Notes: a model not told the origin generated them from the letters alone. Positions 9,921 to 19,452 are shown, counted from the stretch's first letter. The stretch is DNA of 64,000 nucleotides from Geobacteraceae bacterium (GCA_016720395.1 JADKKR010000001.1:1-64000); one strand, 5' to 3'. A program made the numbers and translations.

Positions 9921-11291
9921 TTATTTCAGGAAGCCGAATTTTTTCATCCGGTAGCGGAACGCGTCGATGCCGAGGGTAAGTTTTTTGGCGGCCTTCGACT
10001 GGTTCCATTCGGTAATTTCAAGCGCCTGGCGGATAAGTTCCTTCTCAACCTCTTCTATATCAATACCTTCCGCCGGCAGGCGAAAGGCTGCCATGGGTGC
10101 GCCCCCCGGGGTGGAGGCCCGGGCGACAATCTCCAGCGGCAGATGTTCGAGCAGCAGGGTTTCGTCATTGCCGAGGATAATGGCCCGCTCGATGACGTTT
10201 TTGAGTTCTCGCACGTTGCCTGGCCAGCTGTAGTCCAACAGCATGCGTTCGGCCATGCCGGCAATCCCCTGGACCTTCTTGTTGAAATCCCTGTTGTACA
10301 GCTCCACAAAATGCTGGGCCAGGGCGATGACATCCTCTTTGCGTTCGCGCAGCGGTGTCAGAGAGATGGGGATGACCTGGAGCCGGTAGTAGAGGTCATT
10401 ACGAAAACTCTTCTCCTCGATGGATTTCTGCAGGTCCTTGTTGGTTGCCGATATGATCCGCACATCGACCGTGTAGACACGGGCGCCGCCGATACGCCGG
10501 AAAGACCGGTCCTCCAGAAAACGCAACAACTTGGCCTGCATGCCCATCTCCATGTCGCCGATCTCATCCAGAAAGACCGTTCCCCCGTCTGCCAGTTCGA
10601 AGAGCCCCTTCTTGGTGGCCTTGGCATCGGTGAAGGCCCCTTTTTCATGCCCGAACAGCTCACTTTCCAGGAGCGTTGCCGGCACGGCAGCACAGTTGAT
10701 GGCGATGAAGGGCTTCTCAGCGCGGTTGGAGCTGTAATGGATCCATTTGGCCACCAGCTCCTTGCCGGTGCCCGACTCACCCTGCACCAGCACCGTGGAA
10801 GCCTCGCTCCTGGCAACCTTTTCCAGCACCTCCATCAGGTATTTGGTCTGCTGGCTGCTGCCGATGATGTTGGGGGCGGATTTCTTCGTCTCCGTGCGAA
10901 GCCTGACGACCTCCTGCTTCAGATCGGAGTTTTCCAGGGCCTTGCGGATGATGATGGTCAGCTCATCCAGGTTGAAGGGCTTGCTGACATAGTCGAAGGC
11001 ACCCAGGCGCATGGCGTTGACGGCGGTTTCGAGTCCGCCGTGGGCTGTCAGCATGATGACGATGGTATCTTCGTCGAAGTCCTTGATCTTTTCGAGGACC
11101 TCTATCCCGCTGATACCGGGAAGCTGAATATCCAGCAGTACCAGGTCGGGCTGGTGTTCGCGCACCATCTGCAGGGCATCCTCACCGCTGCCTGCCGTAA
11201 CGACCTCATAGCCCTGTTTTTTCAGGTTCTGCTCCAGCGACCAGCGAATCAGGTGCTCATCGTCAACAACCAGTATCTTGTTGAGCTTCAT
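9921..11291 (-). CDS. Sigma-54-dependent response regulator (NtrC family)
   Basis: The product is 456 aa: receiver domain (1-120, phospho-acceptor Asp in LVLLDIQLPG near residue 53), AAA+ sigma-54 interaction domain (about 140-380) and a Fis-type helix-turn-helix at the C-terminus. Walker A is GESGTGKE and Walker B is GTVFLDEIGDM. The sigma-54 contact loop reads GAFTDA instead of the canonical GAFTGA, a tolerated variant in the family. The start overlaps the kinase gene by 29 bp, so the two are almost certainly co-translated partners. Lying just upstream of the giant cytochrome genes on the same strand, it is a candidate regulator of them. That target is inference. Confidence 0.92.
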   Translation of the reverse strand: MKLNKILVVDDEHLIRWSLEQNLKKQGYEVVTAGSGEDALQMVREHQPDLVLLDIQLPGISGIEVLEKIKDFDEDTIVIMLTAHGGLETAVNAMRLGAFDYVSKPFNLDELTIIIRKALENSDLKQEVVRLRTETKKSAPNIIGSSQQTKYLMEVLEKVARSEASTVLVQGESGTGKELVAKWIHYSSNRAEKPFIAINCAAVPATLLESELFGHEKGAFTDAKATKKGLFELADGGTVFLDEIGDMEMGMQAKLLRFLEDRSFRRIGGARVYTVDVRIISATNKDLQKSIEEKSFRNDLYYRLQVIPISLTPLRERKEDVIALAQHFVELYNRDFNKKVQGIAGMAERMLLDYSWPGNVRELKNVIERAIILGNDETLLLEHLPLEIVARASTPGGAPMAAFRLPAEGIDIEEVEKELIRQALEITEWNQSKAAKKLTLGIDAFRYRMKKFGFLK

Positions 11292-12780
11292 CGTCTCTCC
11301 TCAGTGCGTCAATCTCGTTTGTTGAACATGCCGGAAGTTCTATTGTAAATACGGTCCCGTGACGGTCGTCACTGACAACGCGGATGATACCGTTATGCAG
11401 TTCAATCAGCTTGCTGCAGATAGGCAGACCCAGACCGGTACCCTGTGCCTTGGTGGTAAAGAACGGGGTAAAGATCTTTTCCAGGATCTGCGGCGGGATG
11501 CCGGGGCCGGTGTCAGCCACATCGATGGTGACATATTCCCGATCATCGCGAAAGGTCCTGCCGGTGGTGATGGTAAGCGTTCCGCCTCCGGACATGGCCT
11601 GAAAGGCGTTAAGAAAGAGGTTGAGGAACACCTGCTGCATCTGCTTGCCGTCGGCATAGACGGTCGGCAGGTCGGGTGCCAGGTTGAGCCGCTTCTCTAC
11701 ATTTGCGACACTGCGATGCTGCGAAGCAAACTTGCACGTGGAATCAAGGATATAGTTGATGTCGATACAGGAAAGCTCCGGTAGAGACGGCTTGCCGAAG
11801 AAGAGCAGATCGTTGACGGTCTTGTCCAGGCGCTGGACCTGCTGCAGCACCTCGCCAAGGATCATGCTGCGGGGATCACTGCCCGGTATATCGTCTCTGA
11901 TGATCGTGACCGCCGCCGAGATGCCGGCCAGAGGATTCTTGATCTCATGGGCGATGCCGGCGGCCATCTCGCCGATGGAGGCCAACCGGTCGGCACGCTC
12001 CAGTTGCTGAAAATGAAGCTGCTCCAGTTCCAGCTTGGCCACATCCAGCCGGTCAACCATCGAGTTGAAGCTGTCGATCAGCCGGCCGATCTCGTCTTTG
12101 CCGCGATACTCGATGCGTACGTTCAGATCACCCTTCTCCACCCGCGACATCTTGTCCATGATCCGGTCAAGCGGTTTCTTGACGAAGTTATGCAGGATGA
12201 ACAGGATGGTTATTGCCAGGAACGCGGTGATCGCAACCGATGAGGCGATGAAGATGTGTGACGCCTCCAGCATTTGTGCCTTGGTCCGGCTGAGCGAATA
12301 ATTGATGTTCAGGATGCCGATCACCCTGGCCTTGCTGCCATGGCAGGTATGGCAGGTCGGATCGTTATAGATCGGCTTGACCATGGAGAGCACCTCGCCA
12401 TGAGGCGGCATATCGAAGATCCCATAGTTCTTGGGATTCTGATACAGCTTGTAGTCGTCCTTGTTGACGACCCGGCCAACCTCAGATGCGTTGGAGGAGC
12501 GCATGATGACACCGTGGGGATGGAAAATGCGCACCCCGACCAGCTGGTTATGCTGACCGACCATCGACAGGATCGTACCGACATCCTGAACATTTCCAAG
12601 ATGCATGGTATTATAGATACTGCTCTCGACGGTATGCAGCAGCAGCTCTGCACTTTCACGGGCGCTGTTGATCAATTGCGATTGCTGGTGACGAACGTTG
12701 AAGGTCGCATACATGAAGATGCCGGCGGCCAGCAGGGTAATGGTGGTGACGATAATGCGGGCTGTCAGACTCTTGAACAA
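11263..12780 (-). CDS. Sensor histidine kinase with periplasmic c-type heme motif
   Basis: The product is 505 aa. TM1 is at about residues 8-28, followed by a periplasmic sensor region and TM2 at about 178-200. HAMP follows (about 200-255), then HisKA with the H-box IAHEIKNP and HATPase_c with DTGPGIPP and GTGLGLPI. The sensor region contains PTCHTCHG near residues 142-147. CHTCH is a legitimate CXXCH heme-attachment site, so the kinase may sense redox state, O2, NO or CO through a covalently bound heme, as described for heme-PAS sensors of Geobacter chemoreceptors (established for that family; inferred here). It pairs with the overlapping NtrC-family regulator. Confidence 0.92.
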   Translation of the reverse strand: MFKSLTARIIVTTITLLAAGIFMYATFNVRHQQSQLINSARESAELLLHTVESSIYNTMHLGNVQDVGTILSMVGQHNQLVGVRIFHPHGVIMRSSNASEVGRVVNKDDYKLYQNPKNYGIFDMPPHGEVLSMVKPIYNDPTCHTCHGSKARVIGILNINYSLSRTKAQMLEASHIFIASSVAITAFLAITILFILHNFVKKPLDRIMDKMSRVEKGDLNVRIEYRGKDEIGRLIDSFNSMVDRLDVAKLELEQLHFQQLERADRLASIGEMAAGIAHEIKNPLAGISAAVTIIRDDIPGSDPRSMILGEVLQQVQRLDKTVNDLLFFGKPSLPELSCIDINYILDSTCKFASQHRSVANVEKRLNLAPDLPTVYADGKQMQQVFLNLFLNAFQAMSGGGTLTITTGRTFRDDREYVTIDVADTGPGIPPQILEKIFTPFFTTKAQGTGLGLPICSKLIELHNGIIRVVSDDRHGTVFTIELPACSTNEIDALRRDDEAQQDTGC

Positions 12781-12984
12781 GGAATCTCCTGAAGGGTTAA
12801 GCGAAGCATGCCGGTCGGCGTGCCCTCAACGTGCGAAAGCCTGGGTGCCAGGCCGGCTTGAGTCCAATCATGAGTCATCGGCTGTCTAATCCAGGCAAAA
12901 AGCCTGTTGCCTCATGCGACGGGAGTAATCTTCTGCACAGCAATCACAAAAAGCACTTAGTTACATAAGCATATCCGCTTCAGT

Positions 12985-13524
12985 CTATTTTTTCCCAGTG
13001 GCTCCGAAGAAGTTGAGAATGGCATCATCAAGATTAACTGCCTGCTTCACGGGCTTTTCCACAGACGGTGGAGTGGCAGGCACGACTGGTGCGGCTTTCT
13101 GGACAGGCAACTCAAAGAGCATGGACAGGTCGGATTTGGAAGAACTCTTGGGTGCAGAGGGGGAGGAGGAGAAGATATCATCAATCCGGATGCCTGAGGG
13201 TGCCTCCTCCGCCTCCGGTTCAGGTGACTGGATCTCATAGTTTTCGATAAGCGTGGCCTCGATGGAGAAGGCGCGATCATCGAACTCTCCCGATTTAAGG
13301 CGGCGCATCATCTCCTTGTGCTGGGCCTTCATCAACTCTTCCACCACCGACTCGAAGTTATCCATCCTGAGGATGTCGGCATAGCTGGTTTTCTTGGAGC
13401 AGAGGATCACGCCACCCCGGTAGAGCAGCGTTATGATGTGCGGATTGCTGATCCCGCTGTCCTCGGTCTGAACGTGGAAGACTTCTCCCTTGTAGACGAC
13501 GTTGTGGTTGAAACCCAATATCAT
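12985..13524 (-). CDS. Conserved-looking hypothetical protein (179 aa)
   Basis: The start is at 13524. The N-terminal 100 residues are well ordered (opening MILGFNHNVVYKGEVFHVQT) and suggest a small beta-rich domain. They are followed by an acidic, Ser/Pro-rich linker (about 105-160) and a short C-terminal tail ending FFGATGKK. No signal peptide, membrane segment or catalytic motif is visible. I do not recognise a named family; it resembles short hypothetical proteins kept in Geobacter genomes. It is separated from metH by about 95 bp and from the histidine kinase by about 200 bp, so it may be transcribed alone. Confidence 0.7.
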   Translation of the reverse strand: MILGFNHNVVYKGEVFHVQTEDSGISNPHIITLLYRGGVILCSKKTSYADILRMDNFESVVEELMKAQHKEMMRRLKSGEFDDRAFSIEATLIENYEIQSPEPEAEEAPSGIRIDDIFSSSPSAPKSSSKSDLSMLFELPVQKAAPVVPATPPSVEKPVKQAVNLDDAILNFFGATGKK

Positions 13525-13618
13525 AGGACAATACCTGTACGCGAAATGACGTTATTTTTGGAATCTAGCACAAAGATGGAAATAATTGCAACGTGTTATG
13601 CGGGTGATGACCTGCAGG

Positions 13619-16039
13619 TCAGTCTCCAGTTGACAGGATCTGTTTTATCCTGGCAACCGCCTCCATGGCATCCCGGGCATACAGGTCGGCGCCGATGCGG
13701 TCGGCGTATTCCTGGGTGACAACCGCGCCGCCGACCATGGTGAAGGTCTTGACGCCGGCGGCACGCAGCTTTTTGATGACATTGTCCATCTCCGACATGG
13801 TCGTGGTCATCAGGGCCGACAGGCCGACGGCATGGACGGCGAACTCCTTGGCCTTGGCGATGATCGTGGCAGCCGAGACGTTCTTGCCGATGTCGAAGAC
13901 CTCGAAGCCGTGGTTCTCCAGCAGGGTACAGACAATATTCTTGCCGATGTCATGGATATCCCCTTCGACAGTGGCCATCAGGATCCGGCCGCGACTCTCA
14001 AAGGCCTGCCCCTTCATCTCCTCTTTCAGGCGGGCGAAGCCGGTCTGCATGGTATCAGCCGACTGCATGACCTGGGGCAGGAAGAATATGTTCTTTTCGA
14101 AACGCCGACCGACCTCTTCCAGACCGGGCAGGAAGCCTTCATTGCTGACCTGCATGGGCGTCAACCCCTGGCTGAAGGCCTCCTCCACCAGAGAGACGAT
14201 GTTGTCGCGGTCGCCGCTGATCACCGCCCGGGTGAGCTGTTCGCGGATCGAGAGCGGCGCATCGGAGACAGCGACGGCAGGTGTTCCGGATGCCGCTTCA
14301 CCACGATAGGCCTCGATGTAGGCAGCGGCCTGATGGTCGCGGTTGAGCAGCACCATGGCAGAGCGCCAGGCATCCATCATGGCTTTGTCTTTGGGGTTGA
14401 TGATGGCGGCGTCCAGTCCTGCCGCCATGGCCATGGCAAAGAAGGCCGACGAGATCAGCGGGCGCTGCGGCAGGCCGAAGGAGATATTGCTGACCCCCAG
14501 GACGGTCGAAAGGCCCAGCTTGTCCTTGACCAGCCGGATCGTGCGCAGGGTCTCCGCAGCCCGCTTCTGCTCGGCGCTGACCGTCAGGGTCAGGCAGTCT
14601 ATGATGATATCGGAATCGGGAATGCCCCGGCGCCGGGCGGCGTTGCGGATCCGGCGGGCGATGGCCAGCCGCCCTTCGGCGGTATCGGGGATGCCCGTGT
14701 TGTCAAGGGTCAGGCCGATCACAGCGGCACCGTACTTCTTGGCCAGGGGTAGCACCCGGCGCAGGCTTTTGGCCTCACCGGAAACCGAATTGATCAGCAC
14801 CTTGCCGTCTGCGGCTTTCAGCCCCCGCTCCAGTGCGGCCGGGCTGGATGAATCCAGAACCAGCGGCACGCCGACGGCTGCAGTGACGCAGAATACGGCC
14901 CGTTCCATGGCCGCCGGCTCGTCGATTCCCGGTGCCCCGACGTTTATATCCAGCAGCGTGGCTCCCGCCTGGACCTGTTCCAGGGCTTCGCGGCGGATGT
15001 AGGCAACCTTGCCGTCAAGCAGTTCCTGGGAATAGAGTTTCTTGCCGGTAGGATTGATGCGCTCCCCGATAATGGCGGTTGTGCTGCCGCCGCCGACAGC
15101 GGTCCAGCCGGCGCGGCTTGAGAGATGGGTCCTGCCGGTCGTTACGGCCGGCGGCTGCCAGGGGGACTGCCGGCCGGCCAGAGCCTCTTTCATGGCACGG
15201 ATATGCGCCGGCGTCGTGCCGCAGCAGCCGCCGATAATCCTCACACCGAGGGCGATCAGGCGATCATGGTAGGCGGTCATCTCTTCCGGGGTGCCGGGGA
15301 ATACCGTCTGGCCGTCAATAAGCAGCGGCAGACCGGCGTTGGCCTGGGAGATCAGCGGCAGGCCCGTGACCGATCGCATGCAGCGCAGTATATCGTAGAT
15401 TCCGTCGATGCCCAGGCCGCAGTTGGAGCCGACGATGTCGGCACCGGCAGCGGTCAGGGTAATGGCGGCGGCTTCCGGCGATGTGCCCAGCACCGAGCGG
15501 CCGTTGTCGTCGAATGTCAGCATGGCGATGACCGGAATCGTGGTGGAGACCTGGCGGATGCCGATCAAAGCCGCCCGGCACTCCTTGATATCCAGGAAAG
15601 TCTCCAGACTGATCAGGTCGGCACCGGCATCCACCAGTGCCCGGGCCTGTTCGCTGTAGGCGGCCGTCATGGTGTCGAAGGAGACCTCGCCCAGCGGTTC
15701 TACAAACTGACCGGTCGGACCGATGGAGGCACCCACATAGGCCCGGCCCCCCGACTCGCCCCGGGCGATCTGCACGGCACGGGTGTTGATCTCTGCCAGC
15801 CGGCCTTCCAGCCCGTAATGGGACAGCTTGAAACGGGTCCCGCCGAAGGTGTTGGTTACGATGATGTCGGCACCGGCCTCGACATAGGCGCGATGCACCG
15901 AAGCCACGGTCTCCGGCATAGTCAGGTTGAGCTCCTCCGGTGACTGGCCAGGCTTGAGGCCGCGTTCCTGCAGCATGGTGCCCATAGCGCCGTCGAGTAT
16001 CAGCACCCGCTCACGGATGGCTTCCAAAAATGGTTTCAT
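13619..16039 (-). CDS. metH: Cobalamin-dependent methionine synthase, short form
   Basis: The product is 806 aa. It transfers methyl from methyltetrahydrofolate to homocysteine through cobalamin. In order: homocysteine-binding Zn domain (1-300; Zn Cys in GSNCGLG and GGCCGTTP), pterin-binding domain (about 330-580; INPTGKKLY, DINVGAPG), B12 cap module (about 610-690), and B12-binding domain with the DIHDIG histidine that ligates cobalt. The protein ends there: the C-terminal SAM-dependent activation domain of E. coli MetH (about 1200 aa) is absent, so reactivation must come from a separate protein. This short form is usual in Geobacter-type and several anaerobic bacteria. It overlaps the GerMN gene by 4 bp (ATGA), indicating coupled translation. 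Confidence 0.93.
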   Translation of the reverse strand: MKPFLEAIRERVLILDGAMGTMLQERGLKPGQSPEELNLTMPETVASVHRAYVEAGADIIVTNTFGGTRFKLSHYGLEGRLAEINTRAVQIARGESGGRAYVGASIGPTGQFVEPLGEVSFDTMTAAYSEQARALVDAGADLISLETFLDIKECRAALIGIRQVSTTIPVIAMLTFDDNGRSVLGTSPEAAAITLTAAGADIVGSNCGLGIDGIYDILRCMRSVTGLPLISQANAGLPLLIDGQTVFPGTPEEMTAYHDRLIALGVRIIGGCCGTTPAHIRAMKEALAGRQSPWQPPAVTTGRTHLSSRAGWTAVGGGSTTAIIGERINPTGKKLYSQELLDGKVAYIRREALEQVQAGATLLDINVGAPGIDEPAAMERAVFCVTAAVGVPLVLDSSSPAALERGLKAADGKVLINSVSGEAKSLRRVLPLAKKYGAAVIGLTLDNTGIPDTAEGRLAIARRIRNAARRRGIPDSDIIIDCLTLTVSAEQKRAAETLRTIRLVKDKLGLSTVLGVSNISFGLPQRPLISSAFFAMAMAAGLDAAIINPKDKAMMDAWRSAMVLLNRDHQAAAYIEAYRGEAASGTPAVAVSDAPLSIREQLTRAVISGDRDNIVSLVEEAFSQGLTPMQVSNEGFLPGLEEVGRRFEKNIFFLPQVMQSADTMQTGFARLKEEMKGQAFESRGRILMATVEGDIHDIGKNIVCTLLENHGFEVFDIGKNVSAATIIAKAKEFAVHAVGLSALMTTTMSEMDNVIKKLRAAGVKTFTMVGGAVVTQEYADRIGADLYARDAMEAVARIKQILSTGD

Positions 16040-16662
16040 GGGTGTCCCTTCTTTGCAGCCGGCGTCGGTTGGATCGGCGGCACAGCCTGATTCACGGGTG
16101 TTGACTCCTGCTCCAGGGAAAAATCGGCCGGCAGAGGTTCCGACAGGTCCAGATGTTTGAGAACTGTTTTCCCGTTGCCTTCGACCGTGATCCAGACCCT
16201 GGTAATCTGCGGGTAATTGAAACAGACTGTATTGATGATCGAATAGACCGCCAGCATCTCTGCCGAGCTGCCGGACGGCAGGTCGGTCGCAAAGCCCCCG
16301 CTGACATCGACGACAGCCAGATCACCTTCCAGGCGTACGTCGTTGAGCAAGGCGCTCTCCGGCAGGGCCTCATTCAGGTCTCCCACCGGGCCGCTGAACA
16401 GTTCATCAAGCAGATCCTTGACACACGATTCCGTATCCGTGCATGCCGTTAATTCACGAGCCTCGCGGGCCAGTCTGGAGTCTTGGGCGACAAAAAAGAG
16501 CACGCCCTTGCGGGTCGTGGCCGACTGATCTATCTGCGGCACAGGGTGCGGCTCGCGGCTGTCCTGCATCTTCTTCCAGATCATCACGCCGAAAACCAGT
16601 GCAACGATTGCAAACGGAATCAAAAGGCTGATATTCATTTTCCTGCGTCGGACCGGCGCCAT
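16036..16662 (-). CDS. GerMN-domain membrane-anchored protein
   Basis: The product is 208 aa. An N-terminal membrane anchor (about residues 10-26) is followed by a GerMN-like domain (about 50-180), shown by a central stretch with LEGDLAVVDVSGGF, SSAEMLAVYSIINTV and VWITVEGN. GerMN domains occur in spore germination GerM and in envelope proteins of non-sporeformers, where their role is not settled. It lies between murI and metH with near-zero spacing (5 bp to murI, 4-bp overlap with metH), so it is part of that operon. Its nearness to murI hints at a peptidoglycan-linked role, which is inference only. Confidence 0.8.
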   Translation of the reverse strand: MAPVRRRKMNISLLIPFAIVALVFGVMIWKKMQDSREPHPVPQIDQSATTRKGVLFFVAQDSRLAREARELTACTDTESCVKDLLDELFSGPVGDLNEALPESALLNDVRLEGDLAVVDVSGGFATDLPSGSSAEMLAVYSIINTVCFNYPQITRVWITVEGNGKTVLKHLDLSEPLPADFSLEQESTPVNQAVPPIQPTPAAKKGHP

Positions 16663-16667
16663 GCGAT

Positions 16668-17486
16668 TCAGCCCTCCTCTCCGTCTTCGTCAAGATTCAC
16701 CTGGTAGACATCGCCCAGGCGCCCCCCGAGAAAACGGTTACCCACCCGGATGAAACCGGCCGGTATGTCGCTGACATAATAGTGGTGATTGCCCTTCTCG
16801 GATGCGGGACGCAGCATCTTCTTCTGGCGGAGGATTCCGGCAACGGTCAGGGCGGTCTCGGCGGCCGAGTCCACCAGGGTGACACCGGCCCCCATGACCT
16901 CTGCGATGACAGGCTTGAGCAGGGGGTAATGGGTACAGCCCAGAACAAGGGTATCAATACCTGCTTCTTTCAGTTCCTGCAGGTAGGTCTGGGCCGTGAG
17001 GCGCGCCACCTGGTTGTCAACCCAGCCTTCTTCGGCCAGCGGTACGAACAGCGGGCAGGCCCTGGTCAGGACTTCCGCCTGCGGGTTGAGCCGTTTGATA
17101 GCGCGGGTATAGGCGCTGCTGCGAATGGTGCCGGCCGTGCCGATGACACCGATGCGTCCGCTCCGGGACACCTCGACCGCCCGTCGGGCACCCGGCTCGA
17201 TCACCCCCACCACCGGGATCGGAAAGTGGCGTTTGAGACTGGGGAGCGCCACCGCTGAAGCGGTATTGCAGGCCACCACCAGCAGTTTTATGTCGCGGCG
17301 GATCAGAAATGAGGTAATCTCGTGCGCATAGCGGGTTACCGTTTCGGGCGATTTGGTGCCATAGGGTACCCGGGCCGTATCGCCGAAATAGATGGTGTCC
17401 TCCTGAGGGATGACCCGGCTCAGCTCGCGCAGAACCGTAAGGCCACCAACCCCGGAATCGAATATGCCGACAGCCTGCCAGGACAC
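16668..17486 (-). CDS. murI: Glutamate racemase
   Basis: The product is 272 aa and supplies D-glutamate for peptidoglycan from L-glutamate. Diagnostic motifs: IFDSGVGGLTVL at the N-terminus, first catalytic Cys in VVACNTASA (about residue 76), second Cys in LGCTHYPLL (about residue 186) and the FGDTARVPYG substrate loop. The start at 17486 has AAGGAGGAGTT upstream. It is first gene of a murI-GerMN-metH run on the minus strand. Confidence 0.95.
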   Translation of the reverse strand: MSWQAVGIFDSGVGGLTVLRELSRVIPQEDTIYFGDTARVPYGTKSPETVTRYAHEITSFLIRRDIKLLVVACNTASAVALPSLKRHFPIPVVGVIEPGARRAVEVSRSGRIGVIGTAGTIRSSAYTRAIKRLNPQAEVLTRACPLFVPLAEEGWVDNQVARLTAQTYLQELKEAGIDTLVLGCTHYPLLKPVIAEVMGAGVTLVDSAAETALTVAGILRQKKMLRPASEKGNHHYYVSDIPAGFIRVGNRFLGGRLGDVYQVNLDEDGEEG

Positions 17487-17583
17487 AGTAGAACTCCTCC
17501 TTGAAAAACTAAAACAGAAAAAACCTTTTCCTCACCGTAAAACTCACACCAAATGGGGAAAAAATCTAAAAAGGGGCACCTAC

Positions 17584-17628
17584 GTTTTTCTGTTTTCTCC
17601 GTGAGCTTAGTGAGCTCTGTGAGAGACC
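17584..17628 (+). repeat. Solo arm of dispersed intergenic repeat family (copy A)
   Basis: The string tttctccgtgag...tgagctctgtgagagac matches the right arms of the full elements at 21457-21587 and 35724-35848. A matching left arm is not clear here, so this looks like a degraded or solo copy. It lies between the divergent murI and hrcA. Confidence 0.5.
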
Positions 17629-17754
17629 GCCTTGGACGGCTTAAGAATTTCGACTGTGAAAAAAGGGAACTATATACTTTTTTATGACAGGGAAGCAAGC
17701 CATTTGACGGAGCTCCTTCCGGCCTCTGGGAGCGGAAATTGTACTGAATTGTCC

Positions 17755-17783
17755 TTGACAAACAGCCGGCCGCTGATTACCTT
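17755..17783 (+). promoter_or_regulatory. Sigma-70-type promoter of hrcA operon
   Basis: TTGACA (17755-17760), a 17-bp spacer and TACCTT (17778-17783) lie directly upstream of the CIRCE operator, which would overlap the transcription start. Confidence 0.7.
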
Positions 17784-17793
17784 GTAACCATGA

Positions 17794-17820
17794 TTAGCAC
17801 TCTACATCAGTGAGTGCTAT
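17794..17820 (+). promoter_or_regulatory. CIRCE operator (HrcA binding site)
   Basis: Inverted repeat TTAGCACTC, 9-bp spacer, GAGTGCTAT: one mismatch from the consensus TTAGCACTC-N9-GAGTGCTAA. Its position just after the promoter and before hrcA indicates autoregulated heat-shock repression. Confidence 0.93.
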
Positions 17821-17839
17821 TTTTTTGAGGTTTTATCCA

Positions 17840-18871
17840 ATGGATGTCGAACTTTCAGCCCGCAGCAGACAGATTCTCGAGGCGATTGTCGAGGATTATA
17901 TTGCCACCGCCGAACCGGTCGGCAGCAGTGCCGTCGCCCGTCGCCATGCGCTGACACTCTCGCCTGCCACGGTCCGGAATGTCATGGCCAACCTGGAGGA
18001 GATGGGGCTGCTGACATCGCCACATACCTCTGCGGGCAGGGTGCCGACAGACAAGGCCTACCGTTTCTACGTCGATTCCCTGGTGGGCCTCCGCCAGGTA
18101 ACCCGGGAGGAGAAGCGTCACATCATCCAGCGCTGCCGCCAATCCGGGGCAGGACTTCCGGAAATCCTCAAGGAAACCAGCCGCGCCCTCTCCTCACTCT
18201 CTAATTATATGGGGATCGTCGTGGCGCCCAGCTTTACATCCGACATCTTTCGTCATATCGAGTTCATCCGTATCGGCAGCCACAAGGTGCTGGCTATCCT
18301 GGTTTCAACCAACGGCCTCGTGCAGAACCGCCTGATCGAGACTGGCGACGACATACCGGAAAACGACCTGCTGGCCATGAGTAACTACCTGAACGAGCTT
18401 ATGCAGGGATTGACGATCTCTCAGGCCCGGGAACGTATCCTGGCAGAGATGCAGAGCGAGAAGGTGCAGTACGACAGCATGATGTCGCAGGCTCTGCGCA
18501 TCAGCGAACAGGCGGTGACGGTCGGCGGAGACGAGATCTTTGTAGAGGGCCAGGCCCGGATTCTCGACCAGCCCGAGTTCAGCGATGCGGGACGCATGAA
18601 GGAAATCTTCCGGGCGTTCGAGCAGAAGGGGCAGATGCTCCGACTGCTCAACCGCTGCATGAACGCCGACGGTGTCCAGATATATATCGGCTCGGAAACC
18701 CCCGTCAGCCAGTCTGCCGGTGTGAGCCTGATCACCTCGCGTTTCACAACCGGCAACAACACGATCGGGCTTCTGGGGGTTATCGGACCAACCCGGATGG
18801 GATATTCGAGTGTCATCCCCATAGTGGATTACACGGCCCGGCTGGTAAGCCGGCTGCTTTCAGAGATATAA
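17840..18871 (+). CDS. hrcA: Heat-inducible transcription repressor HrcA
   Basis: The product is 343 aa. An N-terminal winged helix (about 1-75; LSPATVRNVMANLEEMGLL and SAGRVPTDKAYRFYVD) is followed by the HrcA dimerisation/GAF-like core. It binds CIRCE with GroEL-assisted folding (established for the family). The start is the ATG at 17840 (MDVELSARSRQ), preceded by GAGG with a spacing of 9. The in-frame GTG at 17810 lies inside the operator and is rejected. First gene of hrcA-grpE-dnaK-dnaJ. Confidence 0.95.
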   Translation: MDVELSARSRQILEAIVEDYIATAEPVGSSAVARRHALTLSPATVRNVMANLEEMGLLTSPHTSAGRVPTDKAYRFYVDSLVGLRQVTREEKRHIIQRCRQSGAGLPEILKETSRALSSLSNYMGIVVAPSFTSDIFRHIEFIRIGSHKVLAILVSTNGLVQNRLIETGDDIPENDLLAMSNYLNELMQGLTISQARERILAEMQSEKVQYDSMMSQALRISEQAVTVGGDEIFVEGQARILDQPEFSDAGRMKEIFRAFEQKGQMLRLLNRCMNADGVQIYIGSETPVSQSAGVSLITSRFTTGNNTIGLLGVIGPTRMGYSSVIPIVDYTARLVSRLLSEI

Positions 18872-18894
18872 TCTATCAGCAAAGGAACCCATAG

Positions 18895-19452
18895 ATGATG
18901 GAAACAAAAGATACCGCAGAATCAGGCACAGTCGCAGGCGAAGCACCGGAAGAGACCGTCCCGGCAACCGGAACTGATGCTGCAGAACCGACCGTCGAGG
19001 AGCAGCTTGCCGCCAAGGACCAGGAAGCCCGGGAGAACTGGGACCGGTTTGTCAGGGAACGGGCCGATCTGGAAAACTATCGCAAGCGGGTCAACCGCGA
19101 GAAAGAGGAATTGCTGAACTACGGCAATAAATCCCTGATCGAGGAGATCCTGCCGGTGGTCGACAATATGGAACGCGCCCTGGCCCATTCCTCCGAGGAT
19201 GGTCAGGCAGCGGTCGTTGAAGGGATCCGCATGACCCACGGAATGCTGGTGGCTGCTCTCAAAAAATTCGGCGTGACCCCGATCGAGTCGGTCGGCACCC
19301 CGTTCGATTCCGCCTTTCATCAGGCCATGGCCCAGGTGCCGAGTGATGAGTATCCTCCCAATACGGTCGTCGAAGAATACCAGAAGGGCTACCTGTTGAA
19401 GGAGAGGCTCCTGCGGCCTGCCATGGTAACGGTATCCACCGCTGCAAAATAA
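18895..19452 (+). CDS. grpE: Nucleotide exchange factor GrpE
   Basis: The product is 185 aa. An acidic, disordered N-terminus (1-40) is followed by a long coiled-coil helix (about 40-100, containing YRKRVNREKEEL) and the C-terminal beta domain (GVTPIESVGTPFDSAFHQAM). It releases ADP from DnaK. Two adjacent ATG codons (18895, 18898) follow AAAGGA. It lies 23 bp after hrcA and 78 bp before dnaK. Confidence 0.95.
   Translation: MMETKDTAESGTVAGEAPEETVPATGTDAAEPTVEEQLAAKDQEARENWDRFVRERADLENYRKRVNREKEELLNYGNKSLIEEILPVVDNMERALAHSSEDGQAAVVEGIRMTHGMLVAALKKFGVTPIESVGTPFDSAFHQAMAQVPSDEYPPNTVVEEYQKGYLLKERLLRPAMVTVSTAAK

Noticed and set aside
10143..11348. 401-codon open frame on the plus strand
   Set aside because: Antisense to the NtrC-type regulator with no domain features.
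17810..17839. GTG at 17810 as hrcA start
   Set aside because: It lies within the CIRCE operator; the ATG at 17840 has a ribosome-binding site and family-typical N-terminus.
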